DNA of 64,000 nt from Pelagerythrobacter sp041912895 (GCF_041912895.1 NZ_JAYSGI010000001.1:992001-1056000), one strand, 5' to 3'; positions 45,288-54,826 are shown, counted from the first letter of the stretch. The notes: a model not told the origin generated them from the letters alone. Translations and numbers: made by a program.

Positions 45288-45746
45288 ATGCACATCGCGA
45301 TAAATCCGAAACTGGCCCGCTTCGCCACGCTGGGTGTCCTGAGCTTCGTGCTGCTCGGCATCACTTTGAACGGCACGGGTTTGTTCGCTCCAGACGCCAG
45401 CCGGGCCGCGATCGTCAATCAGGTAGCCGGACTAATTCCGGCGCTGTTCTTCGTCGCCGGCATCTGGATGGTCGGGCGCGCGTTCAGGGCAATCTCGCGC
45501 GGCGAAGCTGTCGAGGTCGCGCTCAGTTCTCTCATGACGCGCCTCGGTGCCTGCCTGTTCGTCGGCGGACTGGCCTTCGTGTTCGCGCAACCCATTCTCA
45601 CGAAAGCGATTCTCGGCACATCCCCTTGGGGCTGGTTCGATATTCCGTCGATCACGCTCGGCTGCCTGGGATTGCTGCTGATGGCGATGGCGCGCCCGCT
45701 GCGCGAAGCGGCCGATGCCCGCACCGAACTCGGCGAGATACTCTGA
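45288..45746 (+). CDS. DUF2975-like four-helix membrane protein
   Basis: 152 residues with four transmembrane helices (about 12-30, 45-65, 85-105, 118-137). Layout and helix spacing match the DUF2975 family, which is normally followed by a tiny XRE regulator, as here (1-base overlap). The region upstream, 90 bases, is AT-rich (TTTAAATCTG, ATATTTAACTC), unlike its surroundings, and should hold the promoter. GGAGG lies ten bases before the ATG. Confidence 0.78.
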   Translation: MHIAINPKLARFATLGVLSFVLLGITLNGTGLFAPDASRAAIVNQVAGLIPALFFVAGIWMVGRAFRAISRGEAVEVALSSLMTRLGACLFVGGLAFVFAQPILTKAILGTSPWGWFDIPSITLGCLGLLLMAMARPLREAADARTELGEIL

Positions 45747-45973
45747 TGCCGGTGCAGGTGACGCTCGACGATGTTCTCAGGAAGCGCGGACTCTCCGGCA
45801 AGGAAGTCGCGCAACGGGTGGGTCTCAGCGAAACCCAGCTTTCCCTGTTCCGATCGAACAAGGTTCGCGGCATCCGCTTCGCGACACTGGCGCGGCTTTG
45901 CCTGGTCCTCGAATGCGAACCGGGCGAATTGCTCGCATATGCGCGCGATCCCGACGATCTGAGGAGCAGCTAG
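45746..45973 (+). CDS. XRE-family small transcription regulator (YozG-like)
   Basis: 75 residues, consisting of one helix-turn-helix domain: GKEVAQRVGLSETQLSLFRSN holds both recognition helices, and TLARLCLVLECEPGELL is the end of the XRE fold. Likely represses its own two-gene operon with the DUF2975 protein. The pair is known in many bacteria but its physiological role is unclear. Confidence 0.85.
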   Translation: MPVQVTLDDVLRKRGLSGKEVAQRVGLSETQLSLFRSNKVRGIRFATLARLCLVLECEPGELLAYARDPDDLRSS

Positions 45974-45985
45974 CGCCTAAGCTTC

Positions 45986-46384
45986 TCAATCCGCCGTTGC
46001 CGGTGCTGCCAGCGGGAAGAAGGGGATGCGCACCTCCAGCGGGGTGCCGTCCGCGCGGTGGAAGGTGTAGAACCCCTCCATCGTACCGTGCGGGGTGGCG
46101 AGCGGGCAGCCCGAGACGTAGTCGTGGCTCTGCCCCGGCGCGAGGACCGGGGTTTCGCCGACCACGCCTTCGCCGTCGACGAGGTTGACCATGCCGCGCG
46201 CGTCGGTGATGCGCCAGTGGCGGGTCATGAGCTGGACCTGTTCGCCCGAAGCGTTCTCGATGCGGATGTGGTAGACCCAGAACCACTTGCCGGCCTCGGG
46301 CTGCGATTGCTCGGGCAGGAAATTGACCGCCACGCGCACGACGATCCCGTCGGTTATCGCGGTATGCTGGAACAGCTGTTTCAT
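45986..46384 (-). CDS. apaG: ApaG-domain protein
   Basis: 132 residues with a single FnIII-like ApaG domain: VRVAVNFLPEQS, VYHIRIENASGEQVQLMTRHW and the closing GTMEGFYTFHRADG are diagnostic. In enterobacteria apaG is next to ksgA/apaH and affects Co/Mg efflux; here it is downstream of metZ on the same strand (46 bases). Confidence 0.93.
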   Translation of the reverse strand: MKQLFQHTAITDGIVVRVAVNFLPEQSQPEAGKWFWVYHIRIENASGEQVQLMTRHWRITDARGMVNLVDGEGVVGETPVLAPGQSHDYVSGCPLATPHGTMEGFYTFHRADGTPLEVRIPFFPLAAPATAD

Positions 46385-46430
46385 CGCATACGAGCGTAGC
46401 GGGAAAGGCCCCGGCGGGTAAAGGGTGCCG

Positions 46431-47636
46431 TCAGAGGCCGGCGGCGGAAAGCGCGCGGTCGAGGTCTTCGGTCAGATCGGCGACGTCCTCCAGCCCGATG
46501 TTGATCCGCAGCAGGCCCTCGGTCACGCCCATCTCTGCGCGCGCTTCCTCGCTCATGCCCGCATGAGTGGTGCTGGCCGGGTGGCACATCAGGCTGCGGG
46601 CGTCGCCGATGTTGTTCGAGATGTCGATCAGTTCGAGCGCGTCGAGCAGGGCGAAGGCCTGCTCGCGCCCCTCGACCTCGAAGGCGAAGATCGGGCCGAA
46701 GGCGTCCATCTGCTTCGCCGCGAGCGCATGGCGCGGATGGCTTTCGAGCCCCGGATGAAGCACGCGCGGCGCACGGCCTTCCACGAAGCGCCCGAGTTCG
46801 AGCGCCGTCTCGCTCTGCCGGTGCGCGCGCAACTCCAGCGTCTCCAGCCCCTTGTGGACGACCCAGGCGTTGAACGGCGAGAGGTTCGGTCCGGTGTTGC
46901 GCTGGAACGGCAGCAGCACCTCGTCGATGAATTCCCGGGTGCCGCAGACCGCGCCGGCGAGCACCCGGCCCTGCCCGTCCATCAGCTTGGTCGCCGAATA
47001 GGCCACCACGTCCGCGCCGAATTCGAGCGGGCGCTGGAGCGCGCTGGTGGCGAAGGCGTTGTCGACCACGGTGACGATGCCGCGCGCCGTCGCCAATCCG
47101 CAGACGAATTCGAGATCGACCACGTCGAGCGTCGGGTTGGCGGGCGTTTCGAAAAAGAATACCTTGGTGTTCGGCCGGATCGCGGCCTCCCACGCGGCGT
47201 TGTCGGCGCTGTCGATCACCGTGGTCTCGATCCCGAAGCGCGGGCACAGGTGGTCGACCAGCCAGCGGCACGAACCGAACGCGGCGCGCGCGGCGACCAC
47301 GTGGTCGCCGGCCGAGAGCTGGCACAGCAGCGCCGCGGTCATCGCCGCCATGCCGCTCGCCTGCGCGCGACATGCCTCGGCGCCTTCCATCAGTGCGATC
47401 CGCTCTTCCAGCATCGCGACGGTCGGGTTCTGGAGGCGCGAGTAGGTCATCCCCTCGGCCTCGCCCGCGAAACGCGCGGCGACGGTGGCCGCATCGTCGT
47501 AGGTGTAGCCCGAGGTGAGGAACAGCGCTTCGCTCGTCTCGCCGTGCTCGCTGCGCCAGGTGCCGCCGCGCACCGCCTGGGTCGCGGGGCGCCACTTGCG
47601 CGTGATCGCGCGGTCCATGCCGGTCGTTCTCTTCAT
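46431..47636 (-). CDS. metZ: O-succinylhomoserine sulfhydrylase
   Basis: 401 residues of the Cys/Met PLP-dependent family. Makes homocysteine directly from O-succinylhomoserine and sulfide. VVAYSATKLMDGQG carries the PLP lysine, LFLTSGYTYDDAAT and YSRLQNPTV are substrate blocks; the MetZ type is favoured over MetB or MetC by overall pattern. An in-frame ATG 18 bases later (MDRAITRKW) is a possible start. No SAM riboswitch is visible in the 51 bases upstream. Confidence 0.92.
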   Translation of the reverse strand: MKRTTGMDRAITRKWRPATQAVRGGTWRSEHGETSEALFLTSGYTYDDAATVAARFAGEAEGMTYSRLQNPTVAMLEERIALMEGAEACRAQASGMAAMTAALLCQLSAGDHVVAARAAFGSCRWLVDHLCPRFGIETTVIDSADNAAWEAAIRPNTKVFFFETPANPTLDVVDLEFVCGLATARGIVTVVDNAFATSALQRPLEFGADVVAYSATKLMDGQGRVLAGAVCGTREFIDEVLLPFQRNTGPNLSPFNAWVVHKGLETLELRAHRQSETALELGRFVEGRAPRVLHPGLESHPRHALAAKQMDAFGPIFAFEVEGREQAFALLDALELIDISNNIGDARSLMCHPASTTHAGMSEEARAEMGVTEGLLRINIGLEDVADLTEDLDRALSAAGL

Positions 47637-47687
47637 CGCGCGCGCTCTATCGGCAGGCGCGACGGGCGGCAAGCGCCCGGCGACCGT

Positions 47688-47843
47688 TCACCGATGGCGC
47701 GGACGCAGTTTCCAGCCGCCTTCACGAAGCCGGACGCGGCGGCCGCACCAGCGGCAACGTGCGGTCAACTCGTCATGCGGGGTGCGTACGCGCCCATCGT
47801 CGGGTCGGTGCCCAAAAAGCATGCAGAGAATGCGTCGGCTCAT
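47688..47843 (-). CDS. Small zinc-ribbon-like protein
   Basis: A 51-residue reading frame from ATG 47843 to TGA 47688. It contains LCMLFGHRP (Cys7, His12) and ARCRWCGRRV (Cys30, Cys33), a spacing typical of tiny zinc ribbons such as DUF1660-type proteins, and is rich in Arg. A good GGAG lies eight bases upstream. It stands immediately before metZ on the same strand (51 bases). The rest of the 371-base space between metZ and the glycosyltransferase shows no other gene. Confidence 0.65.
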   Translation of the reverse strand: MSRRILCMLFGHRPDDGRVRTPHDELTARCRWCGRRVRLREGGWKLRPRHR

Positions 47844-48007
47844 AGCGCGGCTCCGGTGCCAGCGCCCCCGCTGTCTTTACCCCCCGTGCGGCCGACCTCC
47901 ACCCGATCAAACGCTTGGCGGTATTCTACCACGATCTTTTCGGAAATGGGAAGATGGGCCGGTCGCATCGCTTGCTCGGTTTCGGGTCCACGCCTATCCC
48001 GGCGTCG

Positions 48008-49279
48008 ATGAATCGAGCGCTCGACCACCCGCGCGACCCGATCGGGTGGCACGCCGCGCTCGCGATCGGCTTCTTCGTCCTTTGCCTCATCCGAATCGGC
48101 GTGCCGGGCGCGCCCTATTTCGACGAGGTCCATTACCTGCCCGCGGCGCGCGCGCTGCTCGACGGCAGCGCATACCTCAACCGCGAACATCCGTTGCTCG
48201 GCAAGGAATTGATCGCGCTGGGGATCGCGCTGTTCGGCGACAATCCGTGGGGCTGGCGGATCGTGCCGCTGTTCGCAGGCACTGGCGCGCTGTTCGCCTT
48301 CATGCGCGCGCTGTGGTTCGCCGCCCTCTCGCGCTATGCTTCGATCGCCTATGGGGTGCTGCTGGCGAGCGGGTTCGCGCTGTTCGTGCACAGCCGGATC
48401 GCGATGCTGGACGTGTTCTTCGTCGCCTTCCTCGCGCTCGCGCTGTGGCAATGCGCGGCAGCGGTGCGGGAGCCCGAAACCGGGCGCTGGCGGCTCGCGC
48501 TCGCGGGCGTCGCGCTGGGGCTGGCGATGGCGGCCAAGTGGAACGCGGTGCCGATCGCGGTGCTGCCCGGCCTCGCCTTCCTTGCAGCACGATTTTCCGC
48601 CGGGCGACGGCGGCTGTTCACCAGCAGGCGGGGCGTGCCGGTGCCGGGCATTTCGCTGCTTGAAGCTGCCCTGTGGCTCGGCATGGTGCCGCTTGCGGTC
48701 TATTGGGCCACGTTCATACCCGCATACTTCGTGGCGAGCGACCCGCTCTCGCCCGGCGGGTTCATCGCACTGCACGGAGAAATCGTCGCGATGCAGGAAA
48801 GCGTGGTCCAACCGCATCCCTACCAATCGCGCTGGCCGCAATGGATCTTCGACTTGCGCGCGATCTGGTATCTCTACGAGCCGGTCGACGGCGCGCAGCG
48901 CGGGATCATGCTGATCGGCAACCCGCTGACGATGCTGCTCGGCCTCCCCGCGCTCGCGTGGGCGCTATGGCGCGCGGTGGCGGGCGACCGCACCGCTCTG
49001 GCCGTCACCGTGCTCTACGCCGTCAGCCTCGGTTTCTGGATCGTGGTGAACAAGCCGATCCAGTTCTACTACCACTATTTCCTGCCGAGCTGCTTCCTGC
49101 TCGCGGCGCTCGCTCTGGCGCTCGACGAACTGCGGAAACGCGGCCGGGGCAAGCTGGCGACGGCGATGCTGATCGCAAGCGTCGTGATCTTCGCGTGGTT
49201 CTATCCGATCCTCAGCGCGGCGGCGCTGCCGGGCGAGCGCAGCTTCGCCTTCTGGATGTGGATCGACGGCTGGCGATGA
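48008..49279 (+). CDS. GT-C glycosyltransferase, PMT/GT39-like (lipid-carrier dependent)
   Basis: About 423 residues from ATG 48008, with ten or so transmembrane helices. GAPYFDEVHYLPAARALLDG (DE motif in the first extracytoplasmic loop) and NREHPLLGKELIALGI resemble protein O-mannosyltransferase-type enzymes that use polyprenyl-phosphate sugars. An upstream ATG at 47954 with GGAAA would add 18 residues. It converges with a GT2-GtrA gene three bases away, which could make and flip its lipid-linked sugar donor. Confidence 0.85.
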   Translation: MNRALDHPRDPIGWHAALAIGFFVLCLIRIGVPGAPYFDEVHYLPAARALLDGSAYLNREHPLLGKELIALGIALFGDNPWGWRIVPLFAGTGALFAFMRALWFAALSRYASIAYGVLLASGFALFVHSRIAMLDVFFVAFLALALWQCAAAVREPETGRWRLALAGVALGLAMAAKWNAVPIAVLPGLAFLAARFSAGRRRLFTSRRGVPVPGISLLEAALWLGMVPLAVYWATFIPAYFVASDPLSPGGFIALHGEIVAMQESVVQPHPYQSRWPQWIFDLRAIWYLYEPVDGAQRGIMLIGNPLTMLLGLPALAWALWRAVAGDRTALAVTVLYAVSLGFWIVVNKPIQFYYHYFLPSCFLLAALALALDELRKRGRGKLATAMLIASVVIFAWFYPILSAAALPGERSFAFWMWIDGWR

Positions 49280-49282
49280 GGC

Positions 49283-50374
49283 TCAGCCCCGCTTCCACAC
49301 GAAGCGGCTCGACAGCGCGTAGTTCCACACCGCGCCGACCACGATGCCCGCACCCGCCGCGAGCAGCCAGTGCAGCCCGTTTTCCTTCAGCAGCCCGGCC
49401 ACCGCCACGTTCGCCACCGCGCCGACCCCGCAGGCCACGCAGAAGCCCGCCCAGCCGCGCAGCAGCGCCCCTGCCCCATGCAGCCGGCGGTCGCGATAGG
49501 TCAGCCAGTTGTTCAGCCAGAAGTTGAACGTCATCGCGGCAAAGGTCGCAGCCGCCTGCGCCGGGATGAAAGCGGTGTCCGCCTCTCGGTAGAGCAGCGC
49601 CAGCACCGCGAGGTGGACGATCACCCCGAGCCCGCCGACCGTGCCGAACAGCGCGAAGCGCGTGGGCACCACGCGGCCGAACGTCTTGTCGTAGAGTCCG
49701 ATCAGGAAATCGAATGCCACCGCGCGGTCGAGCTTGCTTTCGCCGCTGCGGCGCGCGGCGAAGCGCAGGGGAAATTCGCGCACCTTCAGCGGGTCCGGCG
49801 CGCTGGCCAGCAGATCGAGCAGGATCTTGAAGCCCACGCCTGACAGGCGCGGCGCGAGGCGGCGAGCGGTTTCCGCTTCGAGCAGGAAATAGCCGCTCAT
49901 CGGATCGGTCAGTTCGACGCCCGAGAGCCGCCGTGCGAGGCGATTGGCCAGCCGCGAGCCTTTCTCCCGCCGGGCGCTGGCAAGACCCTTCGGGCTGCCC
50001 CCCGCAACGAAGCGGCTGGCGACCGCGACCTGGCATTCGCCACCTTCGATCGCGGTCAGCATTGCGGGCAGCAGAGCGGGATCGTGCTGGTGGTCGGAGT
50101 CCATCACTGCGACGAAAGGTGCGGCGGTGGCGCAGATGCCTTCGATCGCGGCGGACGACAGTCCGCGCCGCCCGATCCGCTGGATCACCCGCACGCGCGG
50201 GTCGGTCCGGGCCAAGCGGCGCGCCTCGTCGGCGGTGCCGTCTGCGCTGTCGTCGTCGACGACGATGGCCTCCCACGGCGTACCCCCCATCGCCTGCGCG
50301 ATCCGCGTCAACAGCGGCGCCAGATTGTCGCGCTCGTTCAGCGTGGGCAGGACGATGGCGAGGCGTGGCGTCAA
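49283..50374 (-). CDS. GT2 polyprenyl-phosphate sugar synthase fused to GtrA flippase domain
   Basis: TTG start at 50374 overlapping the leuB stop (TTGA), 363 residues. The N-terminal GT2 domain is DPM1-like: AIVLPTLNERDNLAPLL, VVDDDSADGT and MDSDHQHDP hold the metal-binding aspartates. From about residue 225 there is a GtrA-like four-helix membrane domain (FALFGTVGGLGVIVHLAVLA ... NWLTYRDR ... NYALSSRFVWKRG). Fusions of this kind make and translocate undecaprenyl-phosphate sugars. Confidence 0.88.
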   Translation of the reverse strand: MTPRLAIVLPTLNERDNLAPLLTRIAQAMGGTPWEAIVVDDDSADGTADEARRLARTDPRVRVIQRIGRRGLSSAAIEGICATAAPFVAVMDSDHQHDPALLPAMLTAIEGGECQVAVASRFVAGGSPKGLASARREKGSRLANRLARRLSGVELTDPMSGYFLLEAETARRLAPRLSGVGFKILLDLLASAPDPLKVREFPLRFAARRSGESKLDRAVAFDFLIGLYDKTFGRVVPTRFALFGTVGGLGVIVHLAVLALLYREADTAFIPAQAAATFAAMTFNFWLNNWLTYRDRRLHGAGALLRGWAGFCVACGVGAVANVAVAGLLKENGLHWLLAAGAGIVVGAVWNYALSSRFVWKRG

Positions 50375-51429
50375 AGGCGCTCCAGCACCGCATCGCCGAT
50401 CGCGCTCGTGTCCGCATCGCCGCCGAGGTCGGCGCCGCGCACGCCGTCGGCCAGCGCACGACCGACCGCCGCCTCGATCCGCACCGCCTCGGCCTCGCGC
50501 TCGAACGAATGGCGCAGCATCATCGCAGCCGAAAGGATCGTCGCCATCGGGTTGGCCTTGCCCTGCCCGGCGATATCGGGCGCGCTGCCGTGGATCGGTT
50601 CGTAAAGCCCGAAAGTGCCGTGATCGGTCGTCCGTTCGCCGAGGCTGGCGCTGGCGAGCAGGCCGATGGAGCCGACGCACATGCTCGCCTGGTCGGACAG
50701 GATGTCGCCAAAGAGATTGCCGGTCACGACCACGTCGAACCGGCCCGGATCGCGCACGAGCTGCATCGCCGCGTTGTCGACGTACATGTGCTCGAGCGCC
50801 ACGTCAGGGTACTCGGCAGCGGCCGCAATCACCGTGTCACGCCAGAGTTGGCTGGTTTCGAGCACGTTGGCCTTGTCAACGCTGACGAGCCGTTTCCCCC
50901 GGCCTTGCGCGGCGCGGAAGGCGACATGCGCGATACGGCGCACTTCGCTCTCGGCATAGCTCATCATGTCCCACCCTTCCCGCTCGCCGCTGTCGAGCGT
51001 GCGCGTGCCCTTGTCGCCGAAATAGACGTCGCCGTTCAGCTCGCGGACGATGAGTAGGTCGATCGCGCGCGCGATCTCGGGCCGCAGCGCGGACATGTCT
51101 TCGAGGCCCGGAAAGGTGGTCGCCGGGCGCAGATTGGCGAACAGGCCGAGTTCGGCGCGCAGACCAAGGATCGCCTGCTCGGGCCGCAGATGGCGCTCCA
51201 GCCCGTCGCACGCCGGATCGCCGACCGCGCCGAACAGCACCGCATCCGCCGTGCGCGCCATCTCCAGCGTCTCGGCGGGCAGCGGGTGGCCATGGCGATG
51301 GTGGGCCACCCCACCCACGTCGCCATCGAACAGCACCATGCCGGGCAGGTCGAGCGCCTGCAGAACGCGCACCGCCTCGCGCGTCACTTCGGGGCCGATC
51401 CCATCGCCGGGAAACACCGCAATCTTCAT
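50371..51429 (-). CDS. leuB: 3-isopropylmalate dehydrogenase
   Basis: 352 residues. Oxidatively decarboxylates 3-isopropylmalate in leucine synthesis, NAD-dependent. VFPGDGIGPEVTREA, VRELNGDVYFGDKGT, VDKANVLETSQLWRD, NLFGDILSDQASMCVGSIG and EPIHGSAPDIAGQGKANP are all present. Overlaps recO by four bases at the 5' end and the GT2-GtrA gene at the 3' end. Confidence 0.97.
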   Translation of the reverse strand: MKIAVFPGDGIGPEVTREAVRVLQALDLPGMVLFDGDVGGVAHHRHGHPLPAETLEMARTADAVLFGAVGDPACDGLERHLRPEQAILGLRAELGLFANLRPATTFPGLEDMSALRPEIARAIDLLIVRELNGDVYFGDKGTRTLDSGEREGWDMMSYAESEVRRIAHVAFRAAQGRGKRLVSVDKANVLETSQLWRDTVIAAAAEYPDVALEHMYVDNAAMQLVRDPGRFDVVVTGNLFGDILSDQASMCVGSIGLLASASLGERTTDHGTFGLYEPIHGSAPDIAGQGKANPMATILSAAMMLRHSFEREAEAVRIEAAVGRALADGVRGADLGGDADTSAIGDAVLERL

Positions 51430-52028
51430 GCCTTCATTCGCCCCAATCTCTCGCGCAGCATCGTGCGCGCGGCCATAACATCGCTCCGGTGGTCGGCAAG
51501 CAGGTAGCGCTCGATCGGAGGGCCCTGCGCGGCAAACATTTCCAGCAGCGCCTCAAGCCCCGCTTCGGCGGGTGGCTGCGCGCCGCCATAGCCGAGCTCG
51601 CGCAACAGCAGCGCTTCGTAGGCGACGAGGCCGGGCAGCCATCCCCGCGCCGAGGGGGCCTGACAGATCGCTGCAAGAACCGCCACCAAGGCACTGTAGA
51701 GATTGGGATAGGCGTTGCGCTCGGGCAATGTGCTGGCGGTCAGCGCGGTAACCCACCCGATCGCCGCCGCTGGCAGCGGCTCGCCCAGCCAGGGCCCTCG
51801 GCTCGCGATGAGTTCGAGCCGCGCGAACGGCAACTGGCTGTCGGACTTCGCGCGCAGTTCGAGATCGACGAGATTGCCGGGAATGACCACCGGCCTCAAC
51901 TGCCGCCCGCGTCCGCCCGCGACATACCCTGCAACCAGCCCGTGCGCCTCGGTCAGCAGCCGCGCGATCACCGCCGTCTCGCCGTGCGGCCGCGCGGAAA
52001 CGAGGATGGCGGGAGCGCGAATATGCAT
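51426..52028 (-). CDS. recO: DNA repair protein RecO
   Basis: 200 residues. N-terminal OB fold (APAILVSARPHGETAVIARL, LVAGYVAGGRGR) and a helical C-terminal part. It loads RecA on gapped DNA in the RecFOR pathway. The zinc-binding cysteines found in many RecO proteins are absent, as in several alphaproteobacterial forms. Overlaps leuB by ATGA. Confidence 0.9.
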   Translation of the reverse strand: MHIRAPAILVSARPHGETAVIARLLTEAHGLVAGYVAGGRGRQLRPVVIPGNLVDLELRAKSDSQLPFARLELIASRGPWLGEPLPAAAIGWVTALTASTLPERNAYPNLYSALVAVLAAICQAPSARGWLPGLVAYEALLLRELGYGGAQPPAEAGLEALLEMFAAQGPPIERYLLADHRSDVMAARTMLRERLGRMKA

Positions 52029-52046
52029 TCGCGACGCCCTAGCCTG

Positions 52047-52316
52047 TCACACCGCCGGTTGCGAAGCCGCTTCGGCAGGCGTGTGCGCCATCTCGCGCTT
52101 GCTCAGCAGGGTGGCGAGGCTTTCGCCGCGCCCCATCGTCCAGTTTCTCTGCATGCGTACGGTCGGATTGGGCGCGCACCAGATCTCGCCAGTAGCATCG
52201 ATCGCGGTGACCCAGATCAGATTGTGTTCCTGGCCGTAGTCGATCAAGCCGATGGCGTAGCCGTCGCCCTTTTCGAGCACGTGGAGCGGGATCGGGGGAT
52301 TGAGCTGGGTGAACAT
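52047..52316 (-). CDS. Small conserved-looking protein of unknown function
   Basis: 89 residues from ATG 52316, AAAGG ten bases upstream. Begins MFTQLNPPIPLHVLEKGDGY, with a beta-rich central part (AIGLIDYGQEHNLIWVTAID, EIWCAPNPTVR) and an R/K-rich helix (TMGRGESLATLLSKRE). No signal peptide or membrane segment. No family recognised by me; the start region and codon use look genuine. Confidence 0.7.
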   Translation of the reverse strand: MFTQLNPPIPLHVLEKGDGYAIGLIDYGQEHNLIWVTAIDATGEIWCAPNPTVRMQRNWTMGRGESLATLLSKREMAHTPAEAASQPAV

Positions 52317-52396
52317 GCGGCACACCTTTCCCATCCGCAACGGACATGGGCGGCACCGGTTCCAGTGTTAACTTTTTCTGATAAGTTGTTGAAGAA

Positions 52397-52648
52397 TCAG
52401 CCGCCGCCGATGCGGGCTTCCAAAGCGGCCAAGCGGTCGGCAAGCGCGTCGTTCTCCTCGCGCGCCTTGGCGGCCATCGCCTTGACCGCGTCGAACTCCT
52501 CGCGGCTGACGAAATCCATCCCGCCCATCGCTTCCTTCACCCGCTCGCGCGCGCTCTCTCGCGCCTCGCGGGTCATGCCCGCAAACGTGCCGGCCGCTCC
52601 GTTGAGGAGCTTCACGAAGTCGGCGATCATCGGGTTCTGGCTTTGCAT
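52397..52648 (-). CDS. ubiK: Ubiquinone biosynthesis accessory factor UbiK (YqiC/BMFP)
   Basis: 83 residues. The N-terminal amphipathic part (NPMIADFVKLLNGAAGTFAGM) binds membranes, and the C-terminal third is a coiled coil (AREENDALADRLAALEARIG) for trimerisation. The central FVSREEFDAVKAMAAKA block is family typical. UbiK assists UbiJ in assembling the ubiquinone synthesis complex. Confidence 0.85.
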   Translation of the reverse strand: MQSQNPMIADFVKLLNGAAGTFAGMTREARESARERVKEAMGGMDFVSREEFDAVKAMAAKAREENDALADRLAALEARIGGG

Positions 52649-52684
52649 TGCCGCTATGTGGGCGCGCGGGGCAGGAAGCTCAAC

Positions 52685-53239
52685 TCAAATTTCGATCCGC
52701 TGCACCGCCCCGCGATCGGACGTGCCATCGGCCTTGGGGTTCAGGCGCAGGAATTCGTAGTTGAGCACGGTCGCGAACAGGATCCACGCGAGGTAAGGCA
52801 GCAGGAGCAGAGCCGCCGCGCGGCGCACGCGCCAGAACAGCGCAATCGTCGCGATCACCAGCAGATCGAGCACCACGATCACCGCGAGCGCGCCGGCGAT
52901 CTGGTGCGCGGCGAAAAAGGTCGGCGACCAGGCGAGGTTGACCGCGAACTGCACCGCGAACAGCGCGATCGCCGCCGTCCGGCCGCGCGCACCCCACGCC
53001 GCGCAGACGAGGGCCAGCGCGAAGCCCATCATCGCGTAGAGCACGCTCCACACGATGCCGAACCACATCGGCGGCGGGAAGATGCCCGGCTTCGCCAGCT
53101 CCGCGAACCACGGATTGTCCGCCCCGCTCTGCGACAGCGCGCCGGAAAGGTAGCCGAGCAGCATGCAGGCGGGAACGGTGAACAGCGCCCAGCGGATCAC
53201 ACTGGCGCGCAACTGTCCGCGCGAGGCGAGAGCGGTCAT
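52685..53239 (-). CDS. tspO: TspO/MBR-family membrane protein
   Basis: 184 residues with five transmembrane helices. The conserved loop FAELAKPGIFPPPMWFGIVW and the later FAVQFAVNLAWSPTFF are diagnostic of TspO/MBR. These proteins bind porphyrins and take part in tetrapyrrole or redox signalling. It has an N-terminal extension of about 20 residues and a soluble C-terminal tail. Confidence 0.93.
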   Translation of the reverse strand: MTALASRGQLRASVIRWALFTVPACMLLGYLSGALSQSGADNPWFAELAKPGIFPPPMWFGIVWSVLYAMMGFALALVCAAWGARGRTAAIALFAVQFAVNLAWSPTFFAAHQIAGALAVIVVLDLLVIATIALFWRVRRAAALLLLPYLAWILFATVLNYEFLRLNPKADGTSDRGAVQRIEI

Positions 53240-53335
53240 GCAAACTCCCGGAAAATGGGCGATTCGATGGCGCGGATATTGGCGGCGGTGGTAAGGCTGC
53301 GCAAGCGAACGCGTGCAACCTGTGCCGCGGCGGGA

Positions 53336-54070
<735 letters not shown>

Positions 54071-54124
54071 GGACCCGAATGCGGTTAGCGATCATTGAGG
54101 GATCGAGAAACCGGAGAGATTCGC

Positions 54125-54658
54125 TTGCGCCATATCCGCCCTATCGCCGTCGCCGCCAGTTGCATCGCGCTCGCCTGCTGCGCGCAGCCCGCGCCAGAGC
54201 CGACCCCGCCGCCGCCCACGCCTGCACCGACGCCGACCCCGACGCCCCCGCCGCCGGTCGCACAGCCGCAATACGACAACTGGGCCGACGCCCCCGCGAC
54301 GCCGGGCGACTGGCATCTGCGCGAGACCGGCAGTGGCCCGCAGGCGGTGTTCGGCCCCTCCGCCGGCGAAGCGACCTTCGCTTTCACCTGCAACCGCGCC
54401 GATCGCACGGTCACGCTCATGCGCGCAGGCGCGGCGGCGGGCGCGTCCTCGCTGGTAGTGCGCACCGAGACCCGCGACGGCACTTTGCCCGCGCGCACTG
54501 CGGGCGCGACACTGGCCGCATCCCTACCGGCCGCTGATCCCCTGCTGGCGGCGATGGCGTTTTCCAAGGGGCGCTTCGCGGTCGAAACGGCGGGCCTGCC
54601 GACGCTCTACATCCCGAGCTGGCCCGAGATGACCCGCGTGATCGAGGATTGCCGCTGA
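54125..54658 (+). CDS. Proline-rich lipoprotein of unknown function
   Basis: TTG start at 54125 with GGAGAG upstream, 177 residues. Signal with lipobox IALACC (Cys18 or Cys19), then a striking Pro/Thr stretch (about 22-46, repeats of TPPPP and TPTP) that would span the periplasm or wall, then a globular domain (about 50-175) containing FTCNRADRTVTLMRAG and a C-terminal Cys. No family recognised. The longer frame from 54095 would place ten residues before the signal. Confidence 0.75.
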   Translation: MRHIRPIAVAASCIALACCAQPAPEPTPPPPTPAPTPTPTPPPPVAQPQYDNWADAPATPGDWHLRETGSGPQAVFGPSAGEATFAFTCNRADRTVTLMRAGAAAGASSLVVRTETRDGTLPARTAGATLAASLPAADPLLAAMAFSKGRFAVETAGLPTLYIPSWPEMTRVIEDCR

Positions 54659-54667
54659 TACGAAAAA

Positions 54668-54687
54668 GCCCGCGAAATCTCGCGGGC
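54668..54687 (+). terminator. Hairpin after the proline-rich lipoprotein gene
   Basis: An 8-base stem GCCCGCGA/TCGCGGGC with an AATC loop, eight bases after the stop codon. Five A come before it but no T run follows, so it would stop minus-strand transcripts best and plus-strand ones only weakly. The following 140 bases to 54826 hold no recognised gene but should contain the promoter of the leader element. Confidence 0.5.
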
Positions 54688-54826
54688 GACAGCGGACAAT
54701 TCTGACGTGGGAAAAGTTTTTTTCAAGGCTTGTTTTCACCGAGTCGCTGAATCAAATTGCAACTCGAGGCCAGCGGTCCACGCGGCACTCAATCGCCGGT
54801 GAAACGGTGGTTCGGCTCGAAAGCGC

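Noticed and set aside
47637..47687. SAM-II type riboswitch before metZ.
   Set aside because: Only 51 bases are available and no pseudoknot-like pattern or conserved core is visible.
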